A program made the position numbers and the translations under genes. A stretch of 64,000 nt of DNA from Hyphococcus sp. (lineage in GTDB: Bacteria; Pseudomonadota; Alphaproteobacteria; Caulobacterales; Parvularculaceae): positions 1 to 64,000 of the forward strand of contig JABDJK010000027.1 in assembly GCA_013002535.1 (NCBI GenBank), written 5' to 3'. The notes below the pieces were generated by a model that was not told the DNA's origin, did not search any database, and worked only from the letters and a program-made list of their open reading frames with translations. Positions 42,141-52,392 of the stretch are shown one piece after another (position 1 is the first letter of the stretch; each line of letters begins with the position of its first letter).

Positions 42141-43802
42141 TTAGAACGCTTTGACGTCGCCTTTGTCAAAACGCGGCAATTCGTTGAACTGGTGGAATGG
42201 CGGCGGTGACGGCAACGTCCATTCCAGCGTCGTGGCGCCTTCGCCCCACGGGTTCGCCGGCGCTTTTTTGCGGTAGATGAAAAAGGCGTCGATCATGGCG
42301 ATCAGGAAAATGCCCATGCCGAGGATGGTGATGCCGTAACCAACGGTCGACCAGTAATTCCAATATGCAAAGGCTTCCGGATAATCGACATATCTGCGCG
42401 GCATTCCTTGAAGACCAAGGAAGTGTTGCGGGAAGAAAATCAAATTCACGCCCACGAACATGACCCAGAAATGAAGGGCCCCAAGCCATTCGCGATACAT
42501 TTTCCCGGTCATCTTGGCGAACCAGTAATACCAACCGGCAAAGATCGCGAAGACCGCGCCCAGCGACAAGACGTAGTGGAAGTGCGCGACAACGTAATAC
42601 GTATCGTGCATGTAGTGGTCGATGCCTGCGTTCGCGAGAACGACGCCGGTCACGCCGCCAACGGTGAAGAGGAAAATAAATCCAATTGCCCATAACATTG
42701 GCGTTTTGAATTCTATCGATCCGCCCCACATGGTTGCGATCCAGGAGAATATTTTGATGCCTGTCGGCACCGCGATGACCATGGTGGCGGCGACAAAATA
42801 CGCTTTCATATTTACTGACAGACCAACGGTGTACATGTGGTGCGCCCAGACGATGAAGCCGACAAAGCCAATGGCGACCATGGCGTAGGCCATGCCGAGA
42901 TACCCAAAAATCGGCTTCTTCGAGAATGTCGAGACGATGTGCGAGATGATGCCAAAGCCCGGCAAAATCAGAATGTAGACTTCCGGGTGACCGAAAAACC
43001 AGAACAGATGCTGGTAGAGGATTGGATCGCCGCCGCCAGCGGCGTCGAAGAATGATGTGCCGAAATTCCGGTCGGTGAGCAACATGGTGATGGCGCCCGC
43101 TAGAACCGGCAGCGACAAGACGAGCAGGAATGCCGTAACGAGAACCGCCCACGCAAAGAGCGGCATTTTGTGAAGCGTCATACCCGGCGCGCGCATGTTG
43201 AAGATCGTCGTGATAAAGTTGATCGCGCCCAAGATAGAAGAGGCGCCGGCAAGGTGCAGCGACAGGATCAAAAGATCCATTGCCGGCCCGGGACTGCCGG
43301 TGTTTGATGAGAGAGGCGGGTACAACACCCAGCCGCCGCCAAAGCCAATATTCGATCCATATCCTGGCGCAAACATCGAAAGCGTGATCAAGACGCCCGA
43401 TGCGCCATAAAGCCAGAATGAGATGTTGTTCATGCGCGGGAAGGCCATATCCGGGGCGCCGATCATGATCGGAACAAACCAGTTGCCAAATCCGCCAATC
43501 ATCGCAGGCATGACCATGAAGAAGATCATGATGAGACCGTGATAGGTAATGAGGACGTTATAAAAATTCGCCGCTGCGTCCGGGTCGCCGCCGGAGAACA
43601 TCGTTAAAAATGTAACGCCGGGTTCAGCGAGTTCTATCCGCATCAAGCCTGACATGGCGCCGCCGATAATGCCGGCTATGATCGCGAATATCAGATAGAG
43701 CGTGCCGATATCCTTGTGATTTGTTGAAAAGAACCAGCGGACGAAGAACGACGGCTTGTGGTCGTCGGCGTCGTGAGCATCAGTTGCGTGTGCGTCTGCC
43801 AT
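42141..43802 (-). CDS. ctaD: Cytochrome c oxidase subunit I
   Basis: [49 protein letters not shown]; heme-copper oxidase subunit I. Confidence 0.99.
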   Translation of the reverse strand: MADAHATDAHDADDHKPSFFVRWFFSTNHKDIGTLYLIFAIIAGIIGGAMSGLMRIELAEPGVTFLTMFSGGDPDAAANFYNVLITYHGLIMIFFMVMPAMIGGFGNWFVPIMIGAPDMAFPRMNNISFWLYGASGVLITLSMFAPGYGSNIGFGGGWVLYPPLSSNTGSPGPAMDLLILSLHLAGASSILGAINFITTIFNMRAPGMTLHKMPLFAWAVLVTAFLLVLSLPVLAGAITMLLTDRNFGTSFFDAAGGGDPILYQHLFWFFGHPEVYILILPGFGIISHIVSTFSKKPIFGYLGMAYAMVAIGFVGFIVWAHHMYTVGLSVNMKAYFVAATMVIAVPTGIKIFSWIATMWGGSIEFKTPMLWAIGFIFLFTVGGVTGVVLANAGIDHYMHDTYYVVAHFHYVLSLGAVFAIFAGWYYWFAKMTGKMYREWLGALHFWVMFVGVNLIFFPQHFLGLQGMPRRYVDYPEAFAYWNYWSTVGYGITILGMGIFLIAMIDAFFIYRKKAPANPWGEGATTLEWTLPSPPPFHQFNELPRFDKGDVKAF

Positions 43803-43815
43803 GATATTGGTCCCT

Positions 43816-44940
43816 TTACTCCGCCGCTGCGGCGTCGGCCGGCGATGCGTCGGCGAGTTTTACATTGTCGGTTTCAAACATTGGCTCCAGTCCGGCGAAA
43901 GCGCGCTGTTCATCGACCCAGGCTTCGAACGCCGGACGTGATACGACCTCAACCGCGATCGGCATGAACGAGTGTTTGATGCCACAGATTTCTGAACACT
44001 GGCCGTAGTATACGCCTTCCCGGTCTGCGTTGAACCAGGTCTCGTTGATGCGCCCAGGCACCGCGTCGACCTTCACAGCAAAAACCGGCATGGCCCAGGC
44101 ATGAATCACGTCCGTCGCCGTTGTTGTGATGCGAATGGTTTCACCGACTGGGACGAGGATGCGGTTATCAACCTCAAGGCGATAAAGTTCAGGCGTGGTC
44201 TGATCTTCTGCCGCCATCAGCGAAGAAACTTCAAAGTCTCCGAAATCCGGATAGGCGTGCCGCCAACCCCATTGGAAGCCAATGGCTTTGATGGTGACGG
44301 TCGGCGCCATTTCAACTTCCCCGCGATGATTGACGTTGCGGCCGCCGCGGATGATGACGCGTTCACCGCGCGCTGGCGGCTCATTCAACGAAACAACCAT
44401 ATTTGTTTCGCCAAACCCATCGACGCGGAAGTCTTTGCGATTTTTCAGAGTTCGTCGCTCAGATCCGTCGTCGATGATCACGTTCAGATGACCGGCGCGG
44501 GCAACGCGGCGGCGTTCATCGAAATCGTTCGGAAATACGAAATCAATCGTCTGCCCATCGCCCTGCGCAACGATTTGTTTGCCGTCAGGAATGACATCCT
44601 CTTTGTACAGGAGTTCAAAAGACGGCAGCGCAATTGCCAACAGGATCAAAATCGGGATTACCGTCCAGACGATCTCGATCATCGTGTTGTGCGAGAACTT
44701 GCGCGGGGTCGGGTTTGATTTCGAATTATAGCGAAAGACGATCCACAAAAGCAGCGCCAGGACAAAAAGGCTGATCGCTGTGATGATCGGCATCAACAGG
44801 ATATTGTGAAACCAATGGACCTCTTCCGCGAGGGCCGAATTCGGCGGTTGCATGCCGATGCCGCCGGGCGTCATCTGCGCGACTGCCGTACCGGCGCAAA
44901 GCGCGCCAAGTCCTAGAAAAGCTGCTGTGATCTTTTTCAT
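43816..44940 (-). CDS. ctaC: Cytochrome c oxidase subunit II
   Basis: [25 protein letters not shown]; CuA motif [17 protein letters not shown]. Confidence 0.98.
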   Translation of the reverse strand: MKKITAAFLGLGALCAGTAVAQMTPGGIGMQPPNSALAEEVHWFHNILLMPIITAISLFVLALLLWIVFRYNSKSNPTPRKFSHNTMIEIVWTVIPILILLAIALPSFELLYKEDVIPDGKQIVAQGDGQTIDFVFPNDFDERRRVARAGHLNVIIDDGSERRTLKNRKDFRVDGFGETNMVVSLNEPPARGERVIIRGGRNVNHRGEVEMAPTVTIKAIGFQWGWRHAYPDFGDFEVSSLMAAEDQTTPELYRLEVDNRILVPVGETIRITTTATDVIHAWAMPVFAVKVDAVPGRINETWFNADREGVYYGQCSEICGIKHSFMPIAVEVVSRPAFEAWVDEQRAFAGLEPMFETDNVKLADASPADAAAAE

Positions 44941-45177
44941 CTTGTGATCCCGCTCGCCGACGGCAGGCCGCCGCCGTTATTTCCGGTTGATGACAATGGC
45001 CGGTGAAAATGGCCAGGCGATATTCCAATCGCGCCCAAATACCCCGGTTCGTCTAATTTCCGCCAGCTTATAGGCCGCGCCAGCTGGGCCGTCACCCATA
45101 TAATTCGCGGAAAAAAGGTCGCAGCGCTGACCGGCGGGGTTCGCCCGTAAGCTGCGGTGTCCTGATATTATACCCGT

Positions 45178-45565
45178 ATGCGCACCTTGACAGTTCCGGT
45201 TCGCCGGTTTGCAGCATCTGTGCTGGCGTCGCCAGCAATTGCGCAAGGATTGGCAAAGATCGAATTGGGCACAATCATTTTCTTGCAGAAAACGCCGCTC
45301 GCGCAGGCATGCTATCAGAATGCAGCTGGCGGCGGCTTACGCCAATCGGGGCGTTATTCATTTCAACATTGGAATCTATGAAACGGCGATCTCGGATTTC
45401 AGTCAGTCGCTGGATCTGGGGAAAAATTACCGGGTTCTCCTGGCCAATCGCGGCATGGCATATGAAACGCTTGGACTGGAAAATCTTGCACGCGTTGATT
45501 ATGAGGCGGCGCTGGCGTTCTGGGCGTCGTACAAGGATGCAAAAAAGCGCCTGGCGCAACTGTAA
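45178..45565 (+). pseudogene. Possible frameshifted TPR-repeat secreted protein
   Basis: Signal-peptide-like N-terminus (MRTLTVPVRRFAASVLASPAIAQ) in one frame; TPR-like AAAYANRGVIHFNIGIYETAISDFSQSLDLGKNYRVLLANRGMAYETLGLENLARVDYEAAL in another (45209..45565). Confidence 0.5.
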
Positions 45566-45711
45566 TCGCCGCTTTATGAGCGCTCAAAACTGCCCAAAAA
45601 CGATTACGGCGGAAATGCTGTGCGTGATGTCGGAAGTCTAACGGTGCAAACGCGGCATGCGATTGTTTACGCCCATTGCTGAACGGGTCGGCGGGCCTTA
45701 TGTCTTCGCCT

Positions 45712-47130
45712 ATGTCAGATAGTTACTTCTTCTCCCGCACCGACCTTGACCGAAACCGCACCGAAGGCCTCGTCAATGACGCCTTGAAAGGCGCAGATGA
45801 CGGCGAGTTGTTTCTGGAATATGCCCAGTCGGAGGCGTTCGTCTTTGACGACAATCGCCTGAAAACAGCGAGTTTTAACGTTGATCAGGGCTTTGGCCTG
45901 CGCGCCGTTTGCGGCGAATCGACAGGCTACGCCCACGCGTCGGAATTAACGCAAGCGGCGCTGAAGCGCGCGAGCGACGCGGTTCAGGCGGTAAAAACGG
46001 GCAAAGACGGAGAGGTCGCTGATGGACCGGCGGGAACCAACGCCAGGCTCTACCCGGACGAAAACCCCTTGGGCGGAATGGATTTCGCCGCCAAAACGAA
46101 GCTTCTGGAAGAGATCAACGACTATGCGCGCTCAAAAGACAGCCGCGTGCGGCAGGTGTCGGCGTCGCTTGCCGGTGAATGGTCGGCAATAGAGATTATG
46201 CGCCCCGGCGGCGAGGTGATCCGCGACTTCCGGCCCCTTGTCAGGCTCAACGTCTCGGTAACGGCGGGCGAGGGCGATCGGCAGGAAAGCGGGTCCTATG
46301 GCGCCGGCGGGCGCGAGGGCTATGCAGCGTTCGTGACGCCGGACGCGTGGAAAGGCCAGGTTGATGAGGCGCTGCGGATGGCGCTGGTGAACCTCGAAGC
46401 CGAACCGGCGCCGGCTGGCGAAATGGACGTTGTGCTCGGCTCCGGCTGGACCGGCATCTTATTGCACGAAGCTGTCGGCCACGGGCTCGAAGGCGACTTC
46501 AATCGCAAACAAACGTCCGCCTTCGCGGGCCGAATGGGTGAGCGTGTCGCGGCGCCCGGCGTCACTGTCGTCGATGACGGCACCATCGAAGGCCGCCGCG
46601 GATCGCTGACTGTTGATGATGAGGGAACGCCGACATCGCGCACGGTCCTGATCGAAGACGGCATCCTCAAAGGCTATCTTCAAGATCGCTTGAACGCGCG
46701 CCTCATGGGCGTTGACGCCACCGGCAATGGACGGCGCGAAAGTTTTGCGCACCAACCGATGCCGCGCATGACGAATACTTTCATGCTTGGCGGCGATCAC
46801 CACCCGGATGAAATTTTGGCGAGCGTCAAGGACGGAATTTACGCCGTCAATTTCTCCGGCGGGCAGGTTGATATTACCAGCGGCAAGTTCGTCTTCAACT
46901 GCACCGAAGCCTATCGCGTGCAAAACGGCAAGGTCGGCGCCCCGCTAAAGAACGTTGCGCTGATTGGCGACGGCCCGACAGTGATGACCAAGGTGTCAAT
47001 GATCGGCAACGATTTCGCTCTCGATCCCGGCATCGGCGTTTGCGGCAAGGCGGGACAAGGCGTTCCGGTCGGCGTTGGTCAGCCAACCATCAAGATCGCC
47101 GGCCTGACCGTTGGCGGCGCCGCGGCTTAA
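45712..47130 (+). CDS. tldD: Metalloprotease TldD
   Basis: LLHEAVGHGLEGDFNRKQTSAFAGRMGERVAAPGVTVVDDGT; DPGIGVCGKAGQGVPVGVGQPTIKI. Earlier in-frame starts from 45676 possible. Confidence 0.96.
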   Translation: MSDSYFFSRTDLDRNRTEGLVNDALKGADDGELFLEYAQSEAFVFDDNRLKTASFNVDQGFGLRAVCGESTGYAHASELTQAALKRASDAVQAVKTGKDGEVADGPAGTNARLYPDENPLGGMDFAAKTKLLEEINDYARSKDSRVRQVSASLAGEWSAIEIMRPGGEVIRDFRPLVRLNVSVTAGEGDRQESGSYGAGGREGYAAFVTPDAWKGQVDEALRMALVNLEAEPAPAGEMDVVLGSGWTGILLHEAVGHGLEGDFNRKQTSAFAGRMGERVAAPGVTVVDDGTIEGRRGSLTVDDEGTPTSRTVLIEDGILKGYLQDRLNARLMGVDATGNGRRESFAHQPMPRMTNTFMLGGDHHPDEILASVKDGIYAVNFSGGQVDITSGKFVFNCTEAYRVQNGKVGAPLKNVALIGDGPTVMTKVSMIGNDFALDPGIGVCGKAGQGVPVGVGQPTIKIAGLTVGGAAA

Positions 47131-47150
47131 CAGCTCAACTAAATTCAATT

Positions 47151-47280
47151 CCTCATCCTGAGGGGTCAGCGCAAATGCGCGAGCCTTGAAGGATGTTGTT
47201 CAAGCGCCGCGCTTGCGATCATCCTTCGAGGCCCAGCCTTGCTTACGCAGGAGGCTTGGCGCCTCAGAACGAGGTGCGGG
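47151..47280. repeat. REP-like palindromic intergenic repeat pair
   Basis: Two units of the cCTCATCCTGAGG...GAAGGATG / atCATCCTTCGAGGC...GCCTCAGaACGAGG type, with an inner CAAGCG-CCG-CGCTTG hairpin. Confidence 0.7.
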
Positions 47281-47317
47281 AATATGCTTTGCCTGCAATA
47301 AAGATAGGCTGGTTGCC

Positions 47318-48433
47318 TTACACCACCGCCTGCCACACAATCTTTGAAACAATACTCATCAGTATAACGATGAATATGAGGCTGTAGAGCGAGGCGGACG
47401 CAAACGTTGTCCAAATGGTCTTGATCCAGCCGCGCTTATAGGCGCGCTTCAGCGCGATGAAATAATACATTGCGACGCCGATTACCGCGAGAAACCCGAC
47501 CAAAGGCACGCCGAATTGCCCGAGGATCAGCGTTGCGCCGACGATCGCGAAGTTCACCGCATGGATATAGAGCGAGAACACCATGTGATCGAAAATGAAA
47601 ACCTCGCGGCGCAGGAATAAGGTCAGGATTAGCGCCAGCACCGGCGTCATGAAAAACATAACGCGCGGCAGCCAGTCATTAACGGCGTCATTGAATTCAC
47701 GCGGGTTTGTGACGGCCCAGTTGATGCCGCCGAAGACGCGATCGACGACTTCCTGGCCCTGTTCCACTTCCTTTTCACGGCCTTCGTCGTCGCCGATCTG
47801 TATTTGAACGTCGTCACTTTCAAGTTTGTTTTTTACAAGATCGCTGGCGCCGCCGATGCACGCTTCCAGGCGTTCGCGGTCAGTTTTAAGATTGCGTTCC
47901 TTGATGAGAAACCGAAGGTTACCTGAAAAACTGCAATTCTCGCCGATGGCGCTATCAGTTTTTTGCGCAACGACGACATCGTCTGGCGTAATCGGCGGCG
48001 CCGGCGCCGCCGTTTCTGGATCTTTGAAATTGACTTCCAGCCCAACGAACAAAGTGTTTGTCGCGGCGACCGTCAGGAAAAAGAGGAAACTGACGACCAG
48101 AAAAAGCCTGACCGGCGGCGTATATTTCGAGCGTTTGCCGTGGGAATAATGGGTCGGCACGACGCCGGGCGCGGCGGCGAGGGAGCCGAGGGTCCGCCAC
48201 ATTCGCCCGTCGAAAGAAAACGTGTCCTCAACAAATTGTCGGCCCAATAGTAAAAGGCTGCGGCGGAGATCGTCTTGTTTCTGCCCGCAATTGACGCAAA
48301 AAACACCGGGCGACGGGACGCCGCAAGAAAGACACGGCTCGCCAAGGAGAAATTCGCTGGCGCCAATGTCGGTTTGCGCGGCTGCTGCCTCGCCGCCGGC
48401 CTCGCCCTCCTCAAAATCGTCAATATCGTTCAT
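47318..48433 (-). CDS. DUF3667-like membrane protein with N-terminal zinc ribbon
   Basis: LGEPCLSCGVPSPGVFCVNCGQK; DTFSFDGRMWRTLGSLAAAPGVVPTHYSHGKRSKYTPPVRLFLVVSFLFF. Confidence 0.85.
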   Translation of the reverse strand: MNDIDDFEEGEAGGEAAAAQTDIGASEFLLGEPCLSCGVPSPGVFCVNCGQKQDDLRRSLLLLGRQFVEDTFSFDGRMWRTLGSLAAAPGVVPTHYSHGKRSKYTPPVRLFLVVSFLFFLTVAATNTLFVGLEVNFKDPETAAPAPPITPDDVVVAQKTDSAIGENCSFSGNLRFLIKERNLKTDRERLEACIGGASDLVKNKLESDDVQIQIGDDEGREKEVEQGQEVVDRVFGGINWAVTNPREFNDAVNDWLPRVMFFMTPVLALILTLFLRREVFIFDHMVFSLYIHAVNFAIVGATLILGQFGVPLVGFLAVIGVAMYYFIALKRAYKRGWIKTIWTTFASASLYSLIFIVILMSIVSKIVWQAVV

Positions 48434-48490
48434 GCGCCCGTGTCCCTTTGGCGCAGCCAAGCGTGTCTCGACCAAAAACGCAATTGACGC

Positions 48491-48506
48491 ACAACCAAAA
48501 GGTTGT
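48491..48506. promoter_or_regulatory. Candidate ArsR-family operator
   Basis: ACAACC-AAAA-GGTTGT, perfect 6-bp inverted repeat 20 bp before the ArsR-family start. Confidence 0.6.
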
Positions 48507-48525
48507 TATTCATGATACGGTATTT

Positions 48526-48855
48526 ATGGAGAACGCCATGATTGCGGGGAAACAATCGGCCTATGAAGCCATTGCGCACCCGGTGCGGCGCGATATTTTG
48601 AAAACGCTCCAAAACGGTCCGTCGCCCGTCCATCGACTGACGGAACAATACTCGATCAGCCAGCAGGCGGTCTCGAAACATCTCCGCATTTTGAACCAAT
48701 GCGGCCTGACCCGAAACGACCGCCGGGGGCAGGAGAATATCTATTATCTCAACGCCGCGCCGTTGCGCGAAGTGCGCGACTGGCTTGACGATTTCTGGAC
48801 CGACAAACTAACCAGCTTCAAATCGCTGGCGGAGGAGACCTATAATGAGCAATAA
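48526..48855 (+). CDS. ArsR-family HTH transcriptional regulator
   Basis: YEAIAHPVRRDILKTLQNGPSPVHRLTEQYSISQQAVSKHLRILNQCGLTRNDRRGQENIYYLNAAPLREVRDWL. Confidence 0.93.
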   Translation: MENAMIAGKQSAYEAIAHPVRRDILKTLQNGPSPVHRLTEQYSISQQAVSKHLRILNQCGLTRNDRRGQENIYYLNAAPLREVRDWLDDFWTDKLTSFKSLAEETYNEQ

Positions 48856-49294
48856 TCCGCTAGCGGACATTACCCATGACATTTTTTTTGACGCGCCTCT
48901 TGACCATGCGTGGAAAACCCTGACCGATCCCGATCATGTGAGCCAGTGGTTCGGGTGTCTGCAATATACCGGCAAGCTCGGCGATGTGTTTTACATGCAA
49001 CCCAATCCTGAGCTGCGCGGAAAGGGAGACATTGCGGGCGCCACCTATTGTGAGATTTTAAAACTCGACGCGCCCGATCATTTCGTTTTCTCCTGGTATG
49101 TGCCGGGGACGCCGAAAACTGAAGTCTCAATCCGGCTGCAGGATGTCGGCGAAAAGCGCACCAAAGCGATGCTGGTTCATAGCGGCTGGGACCAGTTTCC
49201 GGCCGAGGATGTGCGCCATTTCTGGGAACAACTCGCCAATGGCTGGAAGTCCCATGTTCTGCCAAATTTGAAGGCCGCTGCGGAAGCCGGATGA
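48845..49294 (+). CDS. SRPBCC (AHSA1-like) domain protein
   Basis: IFFDAPLDHAWKTLTDPDHVSQWFGCLQYTG; LDAPDHFVFSWYVPG; overlaps the ArsR gene by 11 bp. Confidence 0.9.
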   Translation: MSNNPLADITHDIFFDAPLDHAWKTLTDPDHVSQWFGCLQYTGKLGDVFYMQPNPELRGKGDIAGATYCEILKLDAPDHFVFSWYVPGTPKTEVSIRLQDVGEKRTKAMLVHSGWDQFPAEDVRHFWEQLANGWKSHVLPNLKAAAEAG

Positions 49295-49340
49295 GCGCCC
49301 GCTCGGTTGATGCCGATGACGGATTTTCGTATCGGAGCCC

Positions 49341-50198
49341 ATGACCGGTTTTGTAACGCGTTTCGCGCCGTCGCCGACGGGCTATCTTCATTTGGGTCAC
49401 GCCTTTTCTGCACTGGTTGTTAATGCAGCTGCACGAAAGGCCGATGGCGTGATGGCGCTCCGCGTTGAAGATATCGACCAGACCCGATGCCGTCCGGAGT
49501 TTGAGCAAGCGATCTATGACGATCTTTCCTGGCTCTGTCTTGAATGGCCTAAGCCGGTGCGCCGACAATCCGATCATTTTGACGATTATCGCGCGGCGCT
49601 GCAGGTCCTGATCGACAAGGCGCTCGTTTATCGCTGCTTTAAAACCCGCAAAGAGATTGCTGATGAAATCGCCCGGGCGCCGCATCTGGCAAGGAGCGGT
49701 CCTGAAGGCCCGCAATATTCTGGCGCCGCCTTGCCGCCCGATGAGGAGGCTGCGCGTGTTGAAGCGGGGGAGGCCTATGCCTGGCGGCTTTCCATGGCGG
49801 CGGCGCGCGATCATCTGGGAACGAATTATAAGCTTCTGTCGTTTTGCGAGGAAACGAAACGCGGCGCGGTTGAGCGCCCGGCGACACCCGAAATTTTCGG
49901 CGACGCTGTGATCGCGCGCAAGGACGCCGGCACGTCCTATCATCTGGCAAGCGTTCATGATGATGCGCTTCAGGGCGTCACCCATGTCATTCGTGGTGAA
50001 GACCTTGCCGCGGCGGCGCATCTTCATTGTCTCCTGCAACGCCTCCTTGGATATCTGACGCCGGTCTATCGCCATCATCGCTTGATTACTGGCGATGACG
50101 GCCAGCGGCTGGCGAAGCGCAACCGCTCCGCGACGCTTCACGCCTTGCGCGAGGCGGGTGTTGATCCTTCGGAAGTCCGGGCGCAGCTGGGATTTTAA
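49341..50198 (+). CDS. gluQ: Glutamyl-Q tRNA(Asp) synthetase
   Basis: TRFAPSPTGYLHLGHAFSALV; LRVEDIDQTRCRPEFEQAIYDDLSWLCLEW; GQRLAKRNRSATLHALREAG. Confidence 0.94.
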   Translation: MTGFVTRFAPSPTGYLHLGHAFSALVVNAAARKADGVMALRVEDIDQTRCRPEFEQAIYDDLSWLCLEWPKPVRRQSDHFDDYRAALQVLIDKALVYRCFKTRKEIADEIARAPHLARSGPEGPQYSGAALPPDEEAARVEAGEAYAWRLSMAAARDHLGTNYKLLSFCEETKRGAVERPATPEIFGDAVIARKDAGTSYHLASVHDDALQGVTHVIRGEDLAAAAHLHCLLQRLLGYLTPVYRHHRLITGDDGQRLAKRNRSATLHALREAGVDPSEVRAQLGF

Positions 50199-50705
50199 GG
50201 ACCTAGATTTTCTGACTTCTGCCGCCCTCCAGCTCCTTGCCGCCACTGGGTTTCCGGCGAATCTGGACCGGTTCTCCGGGGCGAGGCCGCGAATAATCTG
50301 GCGTGTTGTATTATTTTCAGTAAGTGGATGAATCACTTGGTTTATTGTTGTCTATTGTGGCCTGTTGTGCGTGTTTATGTCAGTTTCAAATAATGCGTCC
50401 TCCCGTGCGCGTTGCATCGCGAAGCGATGCGGCGCGGACACGCGATCTTACTCCTGAAAAATCAATAAGCGTTGCTGGCGCAAGTGATGGGCCCCGCCCG
50501 CCCGCAAATTTGGCCAAGTAATAAACAACGCGCCTTCGCGCGTGGGCGCCGGGCAAGCGCTATAACACAAAAAGTGTATTTCTTATGCAGCCCACTATCC
50601 GACCTGCCGCAAAGAGCGGGATAACTAACCACCGTTATTGGGTTTTATGGAAGAATACCGCTCTGCGGTTGAATGCCGTTTGGTTAATTCTACCGCAATT
50701 TTAAT

Positions 50706-51698
50706 TCACGCATTCAGTGTCGATTGCGCCGCAGGCGCATAGCGCTCGCCCTCTACTGCGTCTTCCGGGATCGCCTCTTCAATGCGCGCCATATCGTCAG
50801 CATTAAGATCAGTTGATGCGGCGGCAAGATTGTCTTTAAGGCGGTTGAGTTTCTTGGTGCCGGGGATAGGAATAATATCTTCGCCCTTGGCGAGGAGCCA
50901 GGCGAGGGCGATCTGCGCCAGACTTGCGTCTTTTTCCTTCGCAATTGCTCCCAGCCGGTCGACGAGTTTGATATTGGCGGCAAGCGCCTCTTCGGAAAAA
51001 CGCGGGTTGCCGGCCATGCGGTAATCATCTTTGCCGAAGTCTGAAGCGTTTCGGAACGCGCCCGTTAACAGCCCGCGCCCTAAAGGCGAATAGGCGACGA
51101 ACGCGACGCCGTGTTCGCGGCAGGCGGGAATGAATTCCGCTTCCATCTCGCGGGTCAAGATGGAGTATTCTGATTGCACCGCCGCGATGGGATGGATTTT
51201 CATGGCGGCTTGAAGCGTATCAGCGCTGACTTCCGATAGACCAATGGCGCGGACTTTGCCGGCGTCAACAAGTTCGCTCATGGCCCCGACGGAGTCTTCA
51301 ATGGGAACGCTGCGGTCGCGACGGTGCATGTAGTAGAGATCGATCTCGTCAACGCCGAGGCGTTTGAGCGATGCATCGCACGCTTTGCGTATATATTTCG
51401 GATCATTGGAAAGCCCGGCCAGGGCGCCATTGTCATCGCGCAGGATCGCAAACTTTGTTGCAATAACAACGTCGCGGCGGCGGCGCTTTAAAAAACCGCT
51501 GAGCTGTTCTTCATTGCGACCGCAGCCATAGACGTCCGCTGTGTCAAAAAAATTGACGCCGTGCTCAAAGGCCGCGTCAAGCAACTTGTCGGCCTCTTCC
51601 TGGCCCAGCGCCTCGCCGTAAAATTCCGCAAGCCCCATACAGCCAAAGCCGAGTTGGGAGACTTGCAAACCGGATTTGCCGAGGGGAACAGTGCGCAT
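50706..51698 (-). CDS. Aldo/keto reductase
   Basis: MRTVPLGKSGLQVSQLGFGCMGLAEFYG; FFDTADVYGCGRNEEQLSGFL; IDLYYMHRRDRSVPIEDSVGAM. Confidence 0.95.
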   Translation of the reverse strand: MRTVPLGKSGLQVSQLGFGCMGLAEFYGEALGQEEADKLLDAAFEHGVNFFDTADVYGCGRNEEQLSGFLKRRRRDVVIATKFAILRDDNGALAGLSNDPKYIRKACDASLKRLGVDEIDLYYMHRRDRSVPIEDSVGAMSELVDAGKVRAIGLSEVSADTLQAAMKIHPIAAVQSEYSILTREMEAEFIPACREHGVAFVAYSPLGRGLLTGAFRNASDFGKDDYRMAGNPRFSEEALAANIKLVDRLGAIAKEKDASLAQIALAWLLAKGEDIIPIPGTKKLNRLKDNLAAASTDLNADDMARIEEAIPEDAVEGERYAPAAQSTLNA

Positions 51699-51714
51699 AA
51701 AAATTGTATTTCGT

Positions 51715-52323
51715 TTAAGGGGTGAGTGGTTCTGCCCTTAAACGATAGTGGCCGGTCATGGACCAGTCAAAGAGAACGTCTTCGAGCTTTGGTCCGGCGC
51801 CGATATTGTGGACGATCATCGGGCGCCCGGACGGGGCAAAACGGTCTGTGACAATACCGATATGCGGCAACCAGCCGCCGCTCGCGCCGTTTAAATTCCA
51901 CGCGACAATATCGCCGGGTTTATAGTCGGCGGCGTTATCGCTTATCGCCAGCGAAAAGCCGCGCCGTGCAAAATACTTTTCAAGATTGGGAACGCGGCGG
52001 TGATCGATATTTGTGTCGGGCCGCGATAGTCCCCAATGGGCCGGGTACTGGTTGAACGCCGCTGACATGTCTTCATGGACAAGCTTTTGCAGGTCGATGT
52101 CGAGTTTGCGTAAAGCTCGCACAATGACATCCGCGCAAACACCCTTGTCCGCCGCGACATCGCCCATGGGGTAGTCGAGAGGTACATAAGCCGGGTCATA
52201 AGTGACGCGGTGTTCCGTGCGCTCTATCGCGGCGGCGGAAACCGCCGCGCCAAAATCAGCCGTCTGGGCCAGCGCGGGCGTTGCGAAAATCACAACGGAA
52301 ACGGCAACTAAAGTCCTATGCAT
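51715..52323 (-). CDS. DUF1287 domain-containing secreted protein
   Basis: VPLDYPMGDVAADKGVCADVIVRALRKLDIDLQKLVHEDM; PGDIVAWNLNGASGGWLPHIGIVTD. Confidence 0.9.
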   Translation of the reverse strand: MHRTLVAVSVVIFATPALAQTADFGAAVSAAAIERTEHRVTYDPAYVPLDYPMGDVAADKGVCADVIVRALRKLDIDLQKLVHEDMSAAFNQYPAHWGLSRPDTNIDHRRVPNLEKYFARRGFSLAISDNAADYKPGDIVAWNLNGASGGWLPHIGIVTDRFAPSGRPMIVHNIGAGPKLEDVLFDWSMTGHYRLRAEPLTP

Positions 52324-52392
52324 ATTGCTAGTGATCGCAAAAAATTGCGGCGCAGATATGGCAAATGCAAAGGCAGCGCGCTTAAACGCTGA

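Noticed and set aside
42166-43152. 328-aa minus-strand ORF
   Set aside because: Alternate frame of ctaD (His/Arg-rich nonsense translation).
48870-50336. 488-aa minus-strand ORF
   Set aside because: Lies antisense to the well-supported SRPBCC and gluQRS genes; Arg/Cys-rich low-quality composition; shadow ORF.
50324-50521. 65-aa ORF (MDESLGLLLSIVACC...)
   Set aside because: Poor composition, crosses the strong GCATCGC hairpin, no RBS; more likely noncoding.
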